The notes beneath the pieces are model-generated. The model had not been told where the DNA came from. It worked only from the letters and a program-made list of their open reading frames with translations, and did not search any database. The position numbers were made by a program, and so were the translations under genes. From NCBI GenBank assembly GCA_045602425.1, contig JAZSBO010000006.1:124001-188000 (forward strand): a DNA stretch of 64,000 bases. The letters run 5' to 3'. This DNA comes from RGIG9608 sp045602425 (lineage in GTDB: Bacteria > Bacteroidota > Bacteroidia > Bacteroidales > Paludibacteraceae). This document shows positions 30,427 to 39,411 of this stretch, in pieces (the first letter of the stretch is position 1; each line of letters begins with the position of its first letter).

Positions 30427-32855
30427 AAAAATTAAATATATTTCTCGTAGTAATAATTTTGTTTTTTACAACCAAAGCAAAAGCTCAACAAGTAAACTCG
30501 CTTTACTTTTTAGACAATGTTCCTTTTCAACAAAATATAAATCCTGCATTGCAACCCGAACGTGAAGGGTATTATGCTCTTCCTGTGATTGGATTTGGAC
30601 AACTATCCGTTGGGAACAATTCTTTTAGTTTAAAAAACTTTTTATACCAACCAAAGGGACAAAAACAAATGGTAACCTTCTTGCATCCTGAGTTTGGCAA
30701 TATAGATAATTTTTATAAAAGAATAAAGAAAACGACACTTGTAAACGCTGATTACCAGATTAATTTACTTTCATTTGGATTTCGTTTCAAGCAAAAAAAT
30801 TATTTTACATTTAACATATCTGAACGAATAGAGATGGGATTAGGAATCCCAAAAGATTTTTTCAAGCTACTTTTATACGGAGCACCAGAACAAACAGGTA
30901 ACAAATTCAACATCAAAACATTAGGACTATCAGCTACTGCATACACTGAAATAGGGGCAGGAGTGGCTTTCACTCACAGCGAGAAATTACAAACAGGCTT
31001 TAAATTAAAATTATTGCTTGGTAATATGAATGCAACTCTTAACAACAAAGAGTTAGCACTAACAACTGGCATCGATCAATGGAATGTAAAAGGGAATAGT
31101 ACTTTACGCGTAGCCTCTCCTCTACAAATCAATAGTGATTTTAGCGATGTTGTAATGCCTGCAAACGTATTAGATTTTATAAAACCATCAGGATACGGAG
31201 GTGCAATTGATTTAGGTATCGTTTATAACATTAAGAATAATCTTCGACTAACAGCGGCAATTACCGATTTAGGATTTATTTATTGGAATAATACATCACT
31301 AAATACGACAGCAGATGTTGAATATTCTTTTAAAGGACTTGAAGTTGATGGTTCGTCATTATTTGAAAATTTCAATACAAATGATTTACTAGATTCTTTA
31401 AAAAATGGATTTACAGGTTCATTCAATAGCGAAGAAGAAAGCGAAAACAATAGTAGTTATATGACAATGACTACAGCAAAACTAAACATCGGTTTCGATT
31501 GGAGTTTTTATAAAGATAAATTCGGTATAGGCGTTCTTTCGCGTACAATGCTTCTTAATAAAAATATTTACGAAGAAATTACCGCTTCTTTCAAAATAAA
31601 ACCTGTAAATTGGTTTAATATGAATGTAAGTTATTCGATTTTAAATGGGAAGAGTTCGTTAGGTGCAGGTATGGGATTAAGAGCAGGTCCTATTCTTTTT
31701 TTCTTCGCAGCAGATTATATACCTTTAAGTTATAGTTCTTATGGCAAAATACCTATTCCGTACAACTCTTCGTCATTTAACTTAGCAGGCGGTATCACTG
31801 TTGTTTGGGGTAAAGCCGATAAGGATAAAGATGGCGTTGCAAATAAATTTGACCTTTGTCCTCTCACACCCAAAGGCGTTTTAGTTGACAGTGTAGGATG
31901 TCCATTGGATACCGACAAAGACGGAGTGCCTGATTATATAGACCAATGTCCCGAAACACCTGCTGAAGCCATTGGTTTAATAGATTCTATAGGATGCCCG
32001 TTAGACACCGACAAAGACGGAGTTCCCGATTATTTAGATTTGTGTCCTAATACATTAGAAAATGTTATTGTTGATAGTGTAGGTTGTCCATTAGATACTG
32101 ACAAAGACGGAGTACCTGATTATATAGACCAGTGTCCCGAAACACCTATTGAGGCTATCGGTAAAATTGATAGCGTTGGATGCCTGTTAGATACTGATAA
32201 AGATGGTGTACCCGATTATTTAGACGAGTGCGAGAATACACCTCTCAATGCTCCTATTGATAGTGTAGGATGTCCATTAGACACAGACAAAGACGGAGTG
32301 CCTGACTATATAGACCAATGTCCCGAAACACCTACTGAAGCCATTGGTTTAGTAGATTCTATAGGATGTCCGTTAGATACCGACAAAGACGGTATCCCCG
32401 ATTATTTAGACAAATGTCCTACTGTACAAGGTCCTACTCATACAAATGGTTGCCCTGAAATAAAACAAGAAGTAACAAAACTATTTACAAAAGCCCTACA
32501 AGGTATTCAATTTGCAACAGGAAAAGATATTCTATTAAAAACCTCATTCCCAATTCTTGATGATATTGCAAAGGTTATGATTGAAAATCCAGAATACAAA
32601 CTCACAATAGCAGGACATACCGACAATCAAGGTGATCCTTTAAAAAATTTGGATTTATCGGATAGAAGAGCTCTTTCTGTAAAATTGTATTTAATGAAAA
32701 AAGGTGTTGATATAAGTAGAATGACGTCTATTGGATATGGAGACACAAAACCTGTTGCCGACAACAAAACTGCAGCAGGAAGAAAGCAAAACAGACGTGT
32801 GGAGTTCACAGTTGAATTTGAGGTTACAACATTAGAAACAATTACTCAAGAATAA
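30423..32855 (+). CDS. DUF5723 beta-barrel protein with thrombospondin-3 repeats and OmpA domain
   Basis: An 810-residue outer membrane protein. After a signal peptide (to about KAKAQQ), residues about 25-460 form a DUF5723-type barrel (LDNVPFQQNINPALQPEREG and many amphipathic strands). Residues about 466-680 hold seven calcium-binding thrombospondin type 3 repeats (DTDKDGVPDYIDQCP and variants). The C-terminal OmpA domain (about 693-805) has the peptidoglycan-binding pattern AGHTDNQGD, LSDRRALSVKLYL, GYGDTKPVADN and KQNRRVEF. It probably links the outer membrane to the cell wall. Operon partner is the overlapping lipoprotein gene. Confidence 0.9.
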   Translation: MKKLNIFLVVIILFFTTKAKAQQVNSLYFLDNVPFQQNINPALQPEREGYYALPVIGFGQLSVGNNSFSLKNFLYQPKGQKQMVTFLHPEFGNIDNFYKRIKKTTLVNADYQINLLSFGFRFKQKNYFTFNISERIEMGLGIPKDFFKLLLYGAPEQTGNKFNIKTLGLSATAYTEIGAGVAFTHSEKLQTGFKLKLLLGNMNATLNNKELALTTGIDQWNVKGNSTLRVASPLQINSDFSDVVMPANVLDFIKPSGYGGAIDLGIVYNIKNNLRLTAAITDLGFIYWNNTSLNTTADVEYSFKGLEVDGSSLFENFNTNDLLDSLKNGFTGSFNSEEESENNSSYMTMTTAKLNIGFDWSFYKDKFGIGVLSRTMLLNKNIYEEITASFKIKPVNWFNMNVSYSILNGKSSLGAGMGLRAGPILFFFAADYIPLSYSSYGKIPIPYNSSSFNLAGGITVVWGKADKDKDGVANKFDLCPLTPKGVLVDSVGCPLDTDKDGVPDYIDQCPETPAEAIGLIDSIGCPLDTDKDGVPDYLDLCPNTLENVIVDSVGCPLDTDKDGVPDYIDQCPETPIEAIGKIDSVGCLLDTDKDGVPDYLDECENTPLNAPIDSVGCPLDTDKDGVPDYIDQCPETPTEAIGLVDSIGCPLDTDKDGIPDYLDKCPTVQGPTHTNGCPEIKQEVTKLFTKALQGIQFATGKDILLKTSFPILDDIAKVMIENPEYKLTIAGHTDNQGDPLKNLDLSDRRALSVKLYLMKKGVDISRMTSIGYGDTKPVADNKTAAGRKQNRRVEFTVEFEVTTLETITQE
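31818..32436 (+). repeat. Compound tandem repeat encoding thrombospondin-3 units
   Basis: Seven units begin with D-x-D-K-D-G. From 31908 two alternating types are seen, one of 32 codons (DYIDQCPETP...) and one of 30 codons (DYLDxCxNT...), giving a higher-order period of about 186 bp. Copies of the same type are nearly identical in DNA, including silent positions, which indicates recent duplication or gene conversion. Confidence 0.85.
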
Positions 32856-32860
32856 AGAAT

Positions 32861-32892
32861 AAAAAAGGGGAATAAATTTATTCCCCTTTTTT
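32861..32892. terminator. Bidirectional terminator between the OmpA gene and alr
   Basis: AAAAAAGGGGAATAAA (32861-32876) pairs perfectly with TTTATTCCCCTTTTTT (32877-32892). It serves two convergent genes and touches the alr stop codon. Confidence 0.8.
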
Positions 32893-34396
32893 ATTCATCG
32901 AAATATACTCGCCTAACACGTGGTGCTACCGAAGTCAAAACTTCGTACGGAATCGTTCCTAACAATTTTGCTACTTCAGACAAAGATTGAGTATCTCCAA
33001 ACACAGTAACTTCACAACCCTCTTCAACATCAACAGCGTCTGTTACATCCACCATCATCAAATCCATACAAATATTTCCAATAGTTGGATATGATTTTCC
33101 GTTTATCAATACAGACAACACCCCATTCCCCAATCGTCTATCAATACCATCGGCATATCCTAATGGCAACAAGGCAATTTTTGAATCTCGTAAAACCAAA
33201 CCATTACGACTATAACCAACAGTCTCTCCCTTTTTTATAGTTCGAATTTGAGATATACGAGTTTTCAACGAACAAACATTTTTTAACTGATTATCAAAAC
33301 AAGTTACTCCCCACAAACCAATCCCCAAGCGTACCATATCAAATTGATATAATGAAAAACGTTCAATACCCGAGGAATTTAATATATGCTTCAATATAGG
33401 ATAACCTATTTGTTCTTCTATATATTCGGAACAAGTTCGGAAATCAGCGATTTGATTTTTCGTAAAATCATCAAATAGTTCGTCGTCAGAACCAACTAAA
33501 TGAGAAAATACAGATACAACTTTTATCTCTGATGTATTTTTCAACAAAGATATTAGTTTGGTTATATCGCTTTCTTCAAAACCAGCACGATGCATTCCTG
33601 TATCAATTTTAAGATGTATCGGATAGTTTTTCTTTTTCAAACGAAGTAACACATTTTGTATCGCTTTCAGCATGCGAAAAGAATAAATCTCTGGCTCCAA
33701 ATTATATTCTACAATACGTTCTAAAGCCTCAATCGAAGGGTCTAAAACTAATATAGGCATTCGGATTCCCTCTTGTCGCAACTCAACACCTTCATCAACA
33801 AAAGCCACTGCCAAATAATCACAATTCCAATATTGCAACGCTCGCGAAACCTCAACAGAACCACTCCCATAAGCGGAAGCCTTTACCATACACATCAACC
33901 TTGTTTCTGGTAGTAATTTAGAACGGAAATACGATACATTTTTATGTAAAGCATTAAAATCTATTTCCAAAACGGTATCGTGAACCAATAAACGTAAACG
34001 ATTTAAAAGTAAAGCAGAATCATATTTTGAAGAAACTTTGACTAAAATAGCCTTATTTGAAACTTTTTTAAAAAAATCAGAAACTAAAAAATCTGCTAAA
34101 TTTTTATAAATCTCCTTTTTTTTAAACGAAAAAAGTTTCTCGTAAAACAAAAAAATTTCTCCAATAAAAATAACTTCTTGCAATAATTCATCTGAAACAG
34201 CCTTATTTACATTGTTACAAACAGCCATAAAATCTGTATCATCAGAATCTGACAGAATCAAAGTACGAGACATACTTTTGTCTGTCTGTTGCTCCAAAAA
34301 AGTCAACGAATGTTGTGTCAGATATTTCAAATCAGACTCATAAGAATCTGTTATCAATACACAACCATTTATTCCAGCTTCAACCTCTATACGCAT
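32891..34396 (-). CDS. alr: Alanine racemase with remnant MurF C-terminal domain
   Basis: Alanine racemase supplies D-alanine for peptidoglycan. Residues about 140-501 form a complete Alr: LEIDFNALHKNV, the PLP lysine in MVKASAYGSGS (Lys172), GTMHRAG-like reading DTGMHRAGFEE, VGYSRNG and ICMDLMMVDVT. In Bacteroidetes Alr is normally the second half of a MurF-Alr fusion of about 800 residues. Here residues 1-138 (MRIEVEAGINGCVLITDSYE...) match the last Mur-ligase domain only; the MurF N-terminal and ATPase domains are absent. An in-frame stop lies 27 bp upstream and nagB precedes it, so nothing is hidden upstream. The MurF part cannot be a functional ligase alone. Confidence 0.88.
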   Translation of the reverse strand: MRIEVEAGINGCVLITDSYESDLKYLTQHSLTFLEQQTDKSMSRTLILSDSDDTDFMAVCNNVNKAVSDELLQEVIFIGEIFLFYEKLFSFKKKEIYKNLADFLVSDFFKKVSNKAILVKVSSKYDSALLLNRLRLLVHDTVLEIDFNALHKNVSYFRSKLLPETRLMCMVKASAYGSGSVEVSRALQYWNCDYLAVAFVDEGVELRQEGIRMPILVLDPSIEALERIVEYNLEPEIYSFRMLKAIQNVLLRLKKKNYPIHLKIDTGMHRAGFEESDITKLISLLKNTSEIKVVSVFSHLVGSDDELFDDFTKNQIADFRTCSEYIEEQIGYPILKHILNSSGIERFSLYQFDMVRLGIGLWGVTCFDNQLKNVCSLKTRISQIRTIKKGETVGYSRNGLVLRDSKIALLPLGYADGIDRRLGNGVLSVLINGKSYPTIGNICMDLMMVDVTDAVDVEEGCEVTVFGDTQSLSEVAKLLGTIPYEVLTSVAPRVRRVYFDE

Positions 34397-34463
34397 AACT
34401 TTTTTGTATAAAAAAGAAGATTACCAATTGTAGCAATCTCCTTCGTAGTATTGACAAGTAATA

Positions 34464-35273
34464 TTAAAGTAAAGTATTAGGATCTAAATTATCCTTCTCA
34501 ATGTCAAGGAAGTAACGATATGTACCTACTTTTAATTCGTAGCAAGCTTCATAATCGCAAACAATAATTCCTTTTTGATGCATTTGCAATGCACTAATTG
34601 TCCACATTTGGCAAATACCCTCTTCAACAGCATGACGCAATGCACGAGCTTTATTATGTCCATTCACAATAATCAAAACCTCTTTTGCATCAAGCACCGT
34701 ACCCACACCAACAGTCAAAGCTGTTTTAGGTACTTTGTTTACATCATTATCAAAGAAACGAGAATTTGCAATAATTGTATCTGTTGTCAAAGTCTTTATA
34801 CGTGTACGCGATTGTAAAGAAGAACCCGGTTCATTAAATGCAATATGACCATCAGGTCCAATTCCTCCCAAAAACAAATCTATTCCTCCCAACGATTTAA
34901 TTTTTTCTTCATAACGTTGACACTCTCCTTCCAAATCAGTAGCATTCCCATTGAGGATATTTACATTAGCTTCTTGAATATCAATATGTTTAAAAAAATT
35001 ATTCCACATAAAAGAATGATAACTTTCAGGATGGTCTTTTGGTAAACCGATATATTCATCCATATTGAAAGTAATCACATTTTTAAACGAAACAACTCCA
35101 GCTTTATTTAGGGTTATCAACTCACGATACATACCTAAAGGTGATGAACCTGTTGGCAAACCCAAAACAAAAGGTTTTTCTGCTGTTGGATTTGCAGCAT
35201 TAATTTTACTTGCCACATAATTTGCGGCCCATTTCGATACATTCGAGTAATCTGGTTCAATAATCAATCTCAT
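34464..35273 (-). CDS. nagB: Glucosamine-6-phosphate deaminase
   Basis: Converts glucosamine-6-phosphate to fructose-6-phosphate and ammonia, in amino-sugar breakdown. The 269-residue protein is of normal length. Visible signatures are GLPTGSSPLGMYRELI (substrate phosphate), MDEYIGLP with catalytic Asp72, GGIGPDGHIAFNEPGSS (with the active-site His) and RTRIKTL. It has its own well-formed promoter. It could help use GlcNAc freed by the GH89 enzyme at 17333, but no nagA or transporter is near. Confidence 0.96.
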   Translation of the reverse strand: MRLIIEPDYSNVSKWAANYVASKINAANPTAEKPFVLGLPTGSSPLGMYRELITLNKAGVVSFKNVITFNMDEYIGLPKDHPESYHSFMWNNFFKHIDIQEANVNILNGNATDLEGECQRYEEKIKSLGGIDLFLGGIGPDGHIAFNEPGSSLQSRTRIKTLTTDTIIANSRFFDNDVNKVPKTALTVGVGTVLDAKEVLIIVNGHNKARALRHAVEEGICQMWTISALQMHQKGIIVCDYEACYELKVGTYRYFLDIEKDNLDPNTLL

Positions 35274-35297
35274 AAAAATAGTTATTTTAATTTTCTA

Positions 35298-35329
35298 CAA
35301 AGATAATTTTTTTTGGGTCTGAAGTCAAA
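35298..35329 (-). promoter_or_regulatory. Full Bacteroidetes promoter of nagB
   Basis: On the minus strand TTTG (35329-35326), a 20-nt spacer and TATCTTTG (35305-35298) fit the -33/-7 consensus well. The ATG follows 25 bp later. Confidence 0.75.
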
Positions 35330-35344
35330 GTTTTTTAATTACAA

Positions 35345-35629
35345 TCATTTCTTTTTAGGATTTCTCGGAAACCATCCCTTCTCCACACGTTTTTTTTGTT
35401 CAAATAACTCCAAAATTGACCAAAAGTTTGAAAACGAAAAGACTCCTAAAAGTATTGCAATTATATTATTATCAACAAAGAAAGATATAACTAATGATAC
35501 GATGCCAAGTAACAGAAAAAACCACCAACATTTAATTCCAAAATAATACTCTGCCTTAATAACTATCGGATGAAATAATCCGATGATAAAAAATGTTACT
35601 AATCCGACAACGACTCCTGTAAAATTCAT
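35345..35629 (-). CDS. DUF4491 family small membrane protein
   Basis: A 94-residue protein with three membrane segments. It matches DUF4491 closely: MNFTGVVVGLVTFFIIGLFH, VIKAEYYFGIKCWW, SNFWSILELFEQKKRVEKGW and a basic end. Function is unknown. It is the last gene of the long ATP synthase-dxr-rseP gene string, 8 bp after yggS. Confidence 0.85.
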   Translation of the reverse strand: MNFTGVVVGLVTFFIIGLFHPIVIKAEYYFGIKCWWFFLLLGIVSLVISFFVDNNIIAILLGVFSFSNFWSILELFEQKKRVEKGWFPRNPKKK

Positions 35630-35637
35630 ATTTTCTT

Positions 35638-36336
35638 TTAATAACGTTCTCCAAAAATAGAACTACCAACACGAACCATAGTACTTCCACACTCAATAGC
35701 CAACGGAAAATCTTCTGACATTCCCATTGATAAAATTTTAAAAGTTTCTTTTTGAAAAACTCTACTTGAATCAATCTCACGAAACAATTTTGATAACAAA
35801 GAAAATTCTATTTTTATCCGCTCTTTATCATCTGTAAAAGTTGCCATTCCCATCAAACCACAAATCGTTACAAAAGGAAATTCCTGAGAATTATAATCTT
35901 TACAAAATGTACTCAACTCGTTTGGTGTAAAACCAAATTTTTGTTCCTCTTGTGCAATATGAACCTGCAATAACACTTTTACTTTTTTATCATTTTTTGC
36001 AGCACATTTATTTATTTCGTGCAACAATTCTACAGAGTCAACCGAATGAATCAACGATATAAACGGAACTATCTGACGAACTTTATTTCTCTGTAAGTGT
36101 CCTATAAAATGCCATTTAATATCTTTTGGCAATGCATTATATTTCTGTATTAACTCTTGTACACGACTCTCGCCAAACAAGCGTTCCCCACAGTTGTATG
36201 CCTGTAAAATATTTTCTTGAGAATGAAATTTCGACACACAAACCAAATCAACATTATTAGGTATTACTTGTCTAATTTCTTCTATATTTTGTGTTATTGA
36301 CCCCAATTTACTCTTTAGGTTTAAACGGGAAAACAT
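35638..36336 (-). CDS. yggS: YggS family PLP homeostasis protein
   Basis: A PLP-binding protein of the YggS/PROSC family that keeps free pyridoxal phosphate in balance. It has the PLP lysine in VCVSKFHS, FGESRVQEL, WHFIGHLQRNKV, HSVDSVELLHEI and the phosphate-binding SMGMSEDFPLAIECGSTMVR. The ATG at 36336 overlaps the DUF4494 gene by 29 bp. A TTG at 36306, one base after that gene's stop, would give a protein starting GSITQNIEEIR and aligns better with relatives, so the start is uncertain. Confidence 0.92.
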   Translation of the reverse strand: MFSRLNLKSKLGSITQNIEEIRQVIPNNVDLVCVSKFHSQENILQAYNCGERLFGESRVQELIQKYNALPKDIKWHFIGHLQRNKVRQIVPFISLIHSVDSVELLHEINKCAAKNDKKVKVLLQVHIAQEEQKFGFTPNELSTFCKDYNSQEFPFVTICGLMGMATFTDDKERIKIEFSLLSKLFREIDSSRVFQKETFKILSMGMSEDFPLAIECGSTMVRVGSSIFGERY

Positions 36337-36742
36337 CCATTATCATTGTTTCTGAAATCGTTGCAATTTCATAATCTGCCATTGTACCCTTCATTCCTTC
36401 TAATAAGTTATCTAATGCAGTTTTAAAACTTGCAGCTTGCACCATCATCACTTGTGGCAAACGTTTTTCCACTTGTTTTTTCTCATCAAAAGAGACAAAA
36501 TTTACTTTGCAACGATACCATTTATCACCTACATCATTTGTAAAGAGTTCTGCTATTTTTGCACGTTTTATATGAGCAACTACCAACTCACCACTAACAA
36601 AAGGTGTAATCTCTTCAACAATACGACTTTCCGCTTCTGTAAACGACATAGCATCAACTAAATATGGTTCCGTAACTTTCTTTATTAAACCATCTTCGCC
36701 CGTTTTATCAAACGAAACCTTACATTCAAACCAATTATTCAT
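36308..36742 (-). CDS. DUF4494 domain protein
   Basis: A 144-residue soluble protein matching DUF4494 (MNNWFECKVSFDKTGEDG, VDAMSFTEAESRIVEE, KWYRCKVNF, VQAASFKTALDNLLEGMKGT). Two similar halves are visible, each starting with a W-x-x-C-K-V strand, which suggests an internal duplication. Function is unknown; the gene is common in Bacteroidetes and lies 8 bp after rseP. Confidence 0.82.
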   Translation of the reverse strand: MNNWFECKVSFDKTGEDGLIKKVTEPYLVDAMSFTEAESRIVEEITPFVSGELVVAHIKRAKIAELFTNDVGDKWYRCKVNFVSFDEKKQVEKRLPQVMMVQAASFKTALDNLLEGMKGTMADYEIATISETMIMDVFPFKPKE

Positions 36743-36750
36743 TATTAAGT

Positions 36751-38229
36751 CTATTTAAAAAATCTAATAATATCATTTCCATTGGCAAAAATTAACAATG
36801 CCAATAACAAAAACATTCCAATATTTAGAGCGATTTCCATAAAACGATCACTCGGTTTACGACGTGTAATTATCTCATAAAGCAAAAATAAGACATAACC
36901 TCCATCTAAAATAGGTATTGGTAAAATATTCATAAATGCCAAAATAATAGAAAGAAGTGCTGTCATATTCCAAAACAAATTCCAATCCCACATAGCAGGG
37001 AATAAATTACCAATTGCTGCAAAACCTCCTAAACTTTTTGCACCTGCTTTTGTAAAAACTAAACGAAACTGTTTCACATAACTACCCAACGTCTCCAAAC
37101 CTAAATTCCAACCAGCAGGGAATGATGCAAAAAATCCGTATTCTTCTCTTACCGTTTTAAAATAAGATATTGGATTTTTAATAATAACACCGATTTTACC
37201 ATCTTCATCAAGCATAACAGAATCCTGTAAAAGGACATCATTACGAACAAAAGACAGCAACACTTTTTCATTTTTATGTAAAGAAAATGTTGTTATCAAA
37301 TCGGTATAACTTGCCATAGGCTGTCCATTAAAGCCAACAATACTATCACCTGATTGTAACACCGTAATATTCTGTCCCACAACAGAATCAACTACAAAAG
37401 GCACACGAAGTGTCATAAATTGACTCTCTTCTGCATTAAGCATTTGTTCGCCAAAATCTGTAGGCAAAACAAGCAATGAATCGTTTCCATTTCTCTGTAA
37501 CAGAACATTAGATTTCCCCTCCAATACAATTTTTTCAACGACATCTTTCTCCGAAACTATTTTATCTCCATTAATCGTAAGAATTTTATCTCCATTCTTA
37601 AATCCGTTATTCAATGCTGTTTGACAATAATCATAACCAAGATAAGCACTATCAACAGGCAACAATTCTTTTCCCCATACAAACAGAATCATAGAATAAA
37701 CAATAATCGCTGTAATAAAATTCATCAATACACCGCCAATAATAATAAACAAACGTTGCCATGCAGGTCGTGAACGATATTCCCACGATTGAGGTTCAGT
37801 ATTCATCGATGCCGTATCCATCGACTCATCAACCATTCCTGCTATTTTACAATATCCACCAAGAGGTACCCAGCCAATTCCCCACTCTGTAGTTTCAGGA
37901 TACTTTCTCCAATCATCATCAGACAAATTATCAGTTGAAGCTGGGACAAAAATCTGATTGCCTTTTTTATCTAACTTTGGATTACCTTGTTCATCTAAAA
38001 GCAACTTCAGATGTTCAGGTTCATTTTTAGTAAAAAACTTAACCTGCCATTTCCCTTTTATTTTCTTAAACTTTACAAGCGAAAACTTCCAATTGAAAAA
38101 CAAATAAAATTTTTCGACACGAACTTTAAACAAACGAGCGAACATAAAATGTCCTAATTCGTGAACAAACACCAAAAGCGACAAACTTAAAATCAACTGA
38201 ATCGCTTTAATCCAAAAATCTGCTACCAT
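36751..38229 (-). CDS. rseP: Site-2 (intramembrane) zinc metalloprotease RseP
   Basis: RseP cuts membrane-spanning substrates such as anti-sigma factors. The 492-residue protein has the catalytic HELGH (His23-His27) in the first membrane helix, GGYCKIAGMVDESMD, two PDZ-like parts (about 200-370) and the second active-site motif PIPILDGG near the C-terminus. An insertion of about 60 residues after the first helix (around KNEPEHLKLLLDEQGNPKL) is longer than in E. coli and occurs in Bacteroidetes. It follows dxr by 12 bp. Possible local substrates are anti-sigma-like proteins such as that at 20028, which is speculation. Confidence 0.94.
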   Translation of the reverse strand: MVADFWIKAIQLILSLSLLVFVHELGHFMFARLFKVRVEKFYLFFNWKFSLVKFKKIKGKWQVKFFTKNEPEHLKLLLDEQGNPKLDKKGNQIFVPASTDNLSDDDWRKYPETTEWGIGWVPLGGYCKIAGMVDESMDTASMNTEPQSWEYRSRPAWQRLFIIIGGVLMNFITAIIVYSMILFVWGKELLPVDSAYLGYDYCQTALNNGFKNGDKILTINGDKIVSEKDVVEKIVLEGKSNVLLQRNGNDSLLVLPTDFGEQMLNAEESQFMTLRVPFVVDSVVGQNITVLQSGDSIVGFNGQPMASYTDLITTFSLHKNEKVLLSFVRNDVLLQDSVMLDEDGKIGVIIKNPISYFKTVREEYGFFASFPAGWNLGLETLGSYVKQFRLVFTKAGAKSLGGFAAIGNLFPAMWDWNLFWNMTALLSIILAFMNILPIPILDGGYVLFLLYEIITRRKPSDRFMEIALNIGMFLLLALLIFANGNDIIRFFK

Positions 38230-38241
38230 TTTGAAATAAGA

Positions 38242-39399
38242 TTATTTTATTAAACTTTTTGTAAAACAACGCACTACAGCATCTGTTTCAACATAATCTT
38301 CATACGAAGGATTTTTTATAAAATCAGATTTTACCATCACGGTTTCTATAACGTCGCTCATCTGTAAAAATCCAATTTTATTCTCTAAGAATGCTGCAAC
38401 CACAACCTCATTAGCAGCATTTACAATACAAGGCATATTGCCTCCATATTCCATTGCTTTATAGGCAATAGATAAATTACGAAATCGACTAATATCAGGT
38501 TTCTCAAACGTAAGTTGAGAATATTCTGAAAAATCTAAACGTGGAAAACTGCTATCAATTCTTTCAGGATATGTAAAAGCATATTGTATCGGGAGCCGCA
38601 TATCTGGCATTCCAAGTTGTGCTTTTATACTACCATCCGAAAATTGAACCATACTATGCACAATCGATTGAGGATGAACCAATACTTCTATCTGTTCAGG
38701 ACGCACACCAAAAAGCCATTTTGCCTCAATAACTTCAAAGCCTTTATTCATCATTGTTGCAGAATCGATAGTAATTTTTGCACCCATATCCCAATTAGGG
38801 TGTTTTAACGCTTGAGTAGGCGTTACATATTTGAGTTCCTCAATCCTTTTTTCTCTAAAAGGACCTCCCGAAGCTGTTAAAATCAAACGTTCTATTCGAT
38901 TGCTGTATTCGCCAGCTAAACATTGAAAAATAGCAGAATGTTCTGAATCTACAGGTAGAATTGGAACATTATACTTATTTGCTAAATCACATATCAATTC
39001 CCCTGCTACAACCAAGGTCTCTTTGTTTGCCAAAGCAATTACTTTTCTTGCCTCAATTGCAGCTATAGTTGGTTTTAATCCTGCATAACCCACCATTGAT
39101 GCTAACACTATATCTATCTGTTGCATTTGAACAATTTGAGCAATCGCATCAGAACCTGCAAAAACCTTTATTGGTAAATCTTCAAGTAATTTTTTCAATA
39201 ATTCATAATGATCTTCATTGGCAATACACACAACATCTGGTTTAAAATTTCGAGCTTGTTGAGCCAATAAATCAACATTATTATTCGCAGTAAGAGCATA
39301 AATTTGAAATCGTTCAGAATTTAAGGCAATCACCTCTAAAGCTTGCCGACCAATCGAACCCGTCGAACCTAAAACAGCAATTTGCTTTTGTTTTTCCAA
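38242..39399 (-). CDS. dxr: 1-deoxy-D-xylulose 5-phosphate reductoisomerase
   Basis: Dxr makes MEP, the second step of the non-mevalonate isoprenoid route, using NADPH. The 385-residue protein has the NADPH motif GSTGSIGRQAL, ALANKETLVVAGEL, PVDSEHSAIFQCL (metal-binding Asp and Glu), LTASGGPFR, HPNWDMGAKITIDSATMMNKG and a C-terminal helical domain. The neighbour order dxr-rseP is widely conserved. It starts 12 bp after atpG. Confidence 0.97.
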   Translation of the reverse strand: MEKQKQIAVLGSTGSIGRQALEVIALNSERFQIYALTANNNVDLLAQQARNFKPDVVCIANEDHYELLKKLLEDLPIKVFAGSDAIAQIVQMQQIDIVLASMVGYAGLKPTIAAIEARKVIALANKETLVVAGELICDLANKYNVPILPVDSEHSAIFQCLAGEYSNRIERLILTASGGPFREKRIEELKYVTPTQALKHPNWDMGAKITIDSATMMNKGFEVIEAKWLFGVRPEQIEVLVHPQSIVHSMVQFSDGSIKAQLGMPDMRLPIQYAFTYPERIDSSFPRLDFSEYSQLTFEKPDISRFRNLSIAYKAMEYGGNMPCIVNAANEVVVAAFLENKIGFLQMSDVIETVMVKSDFIKNPSYEDYVETDAVVRCFTKSLIK

Positions 39400-39411
39400 T
39401 TTTCTTCGAAA

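Noticed and set aside
31818..32450. Regular repeats as a CRISPR array
   Set aside because: The units are in frame within an OmpA-family gene and encode thrombospondin-3 motifs; there are no spacers.
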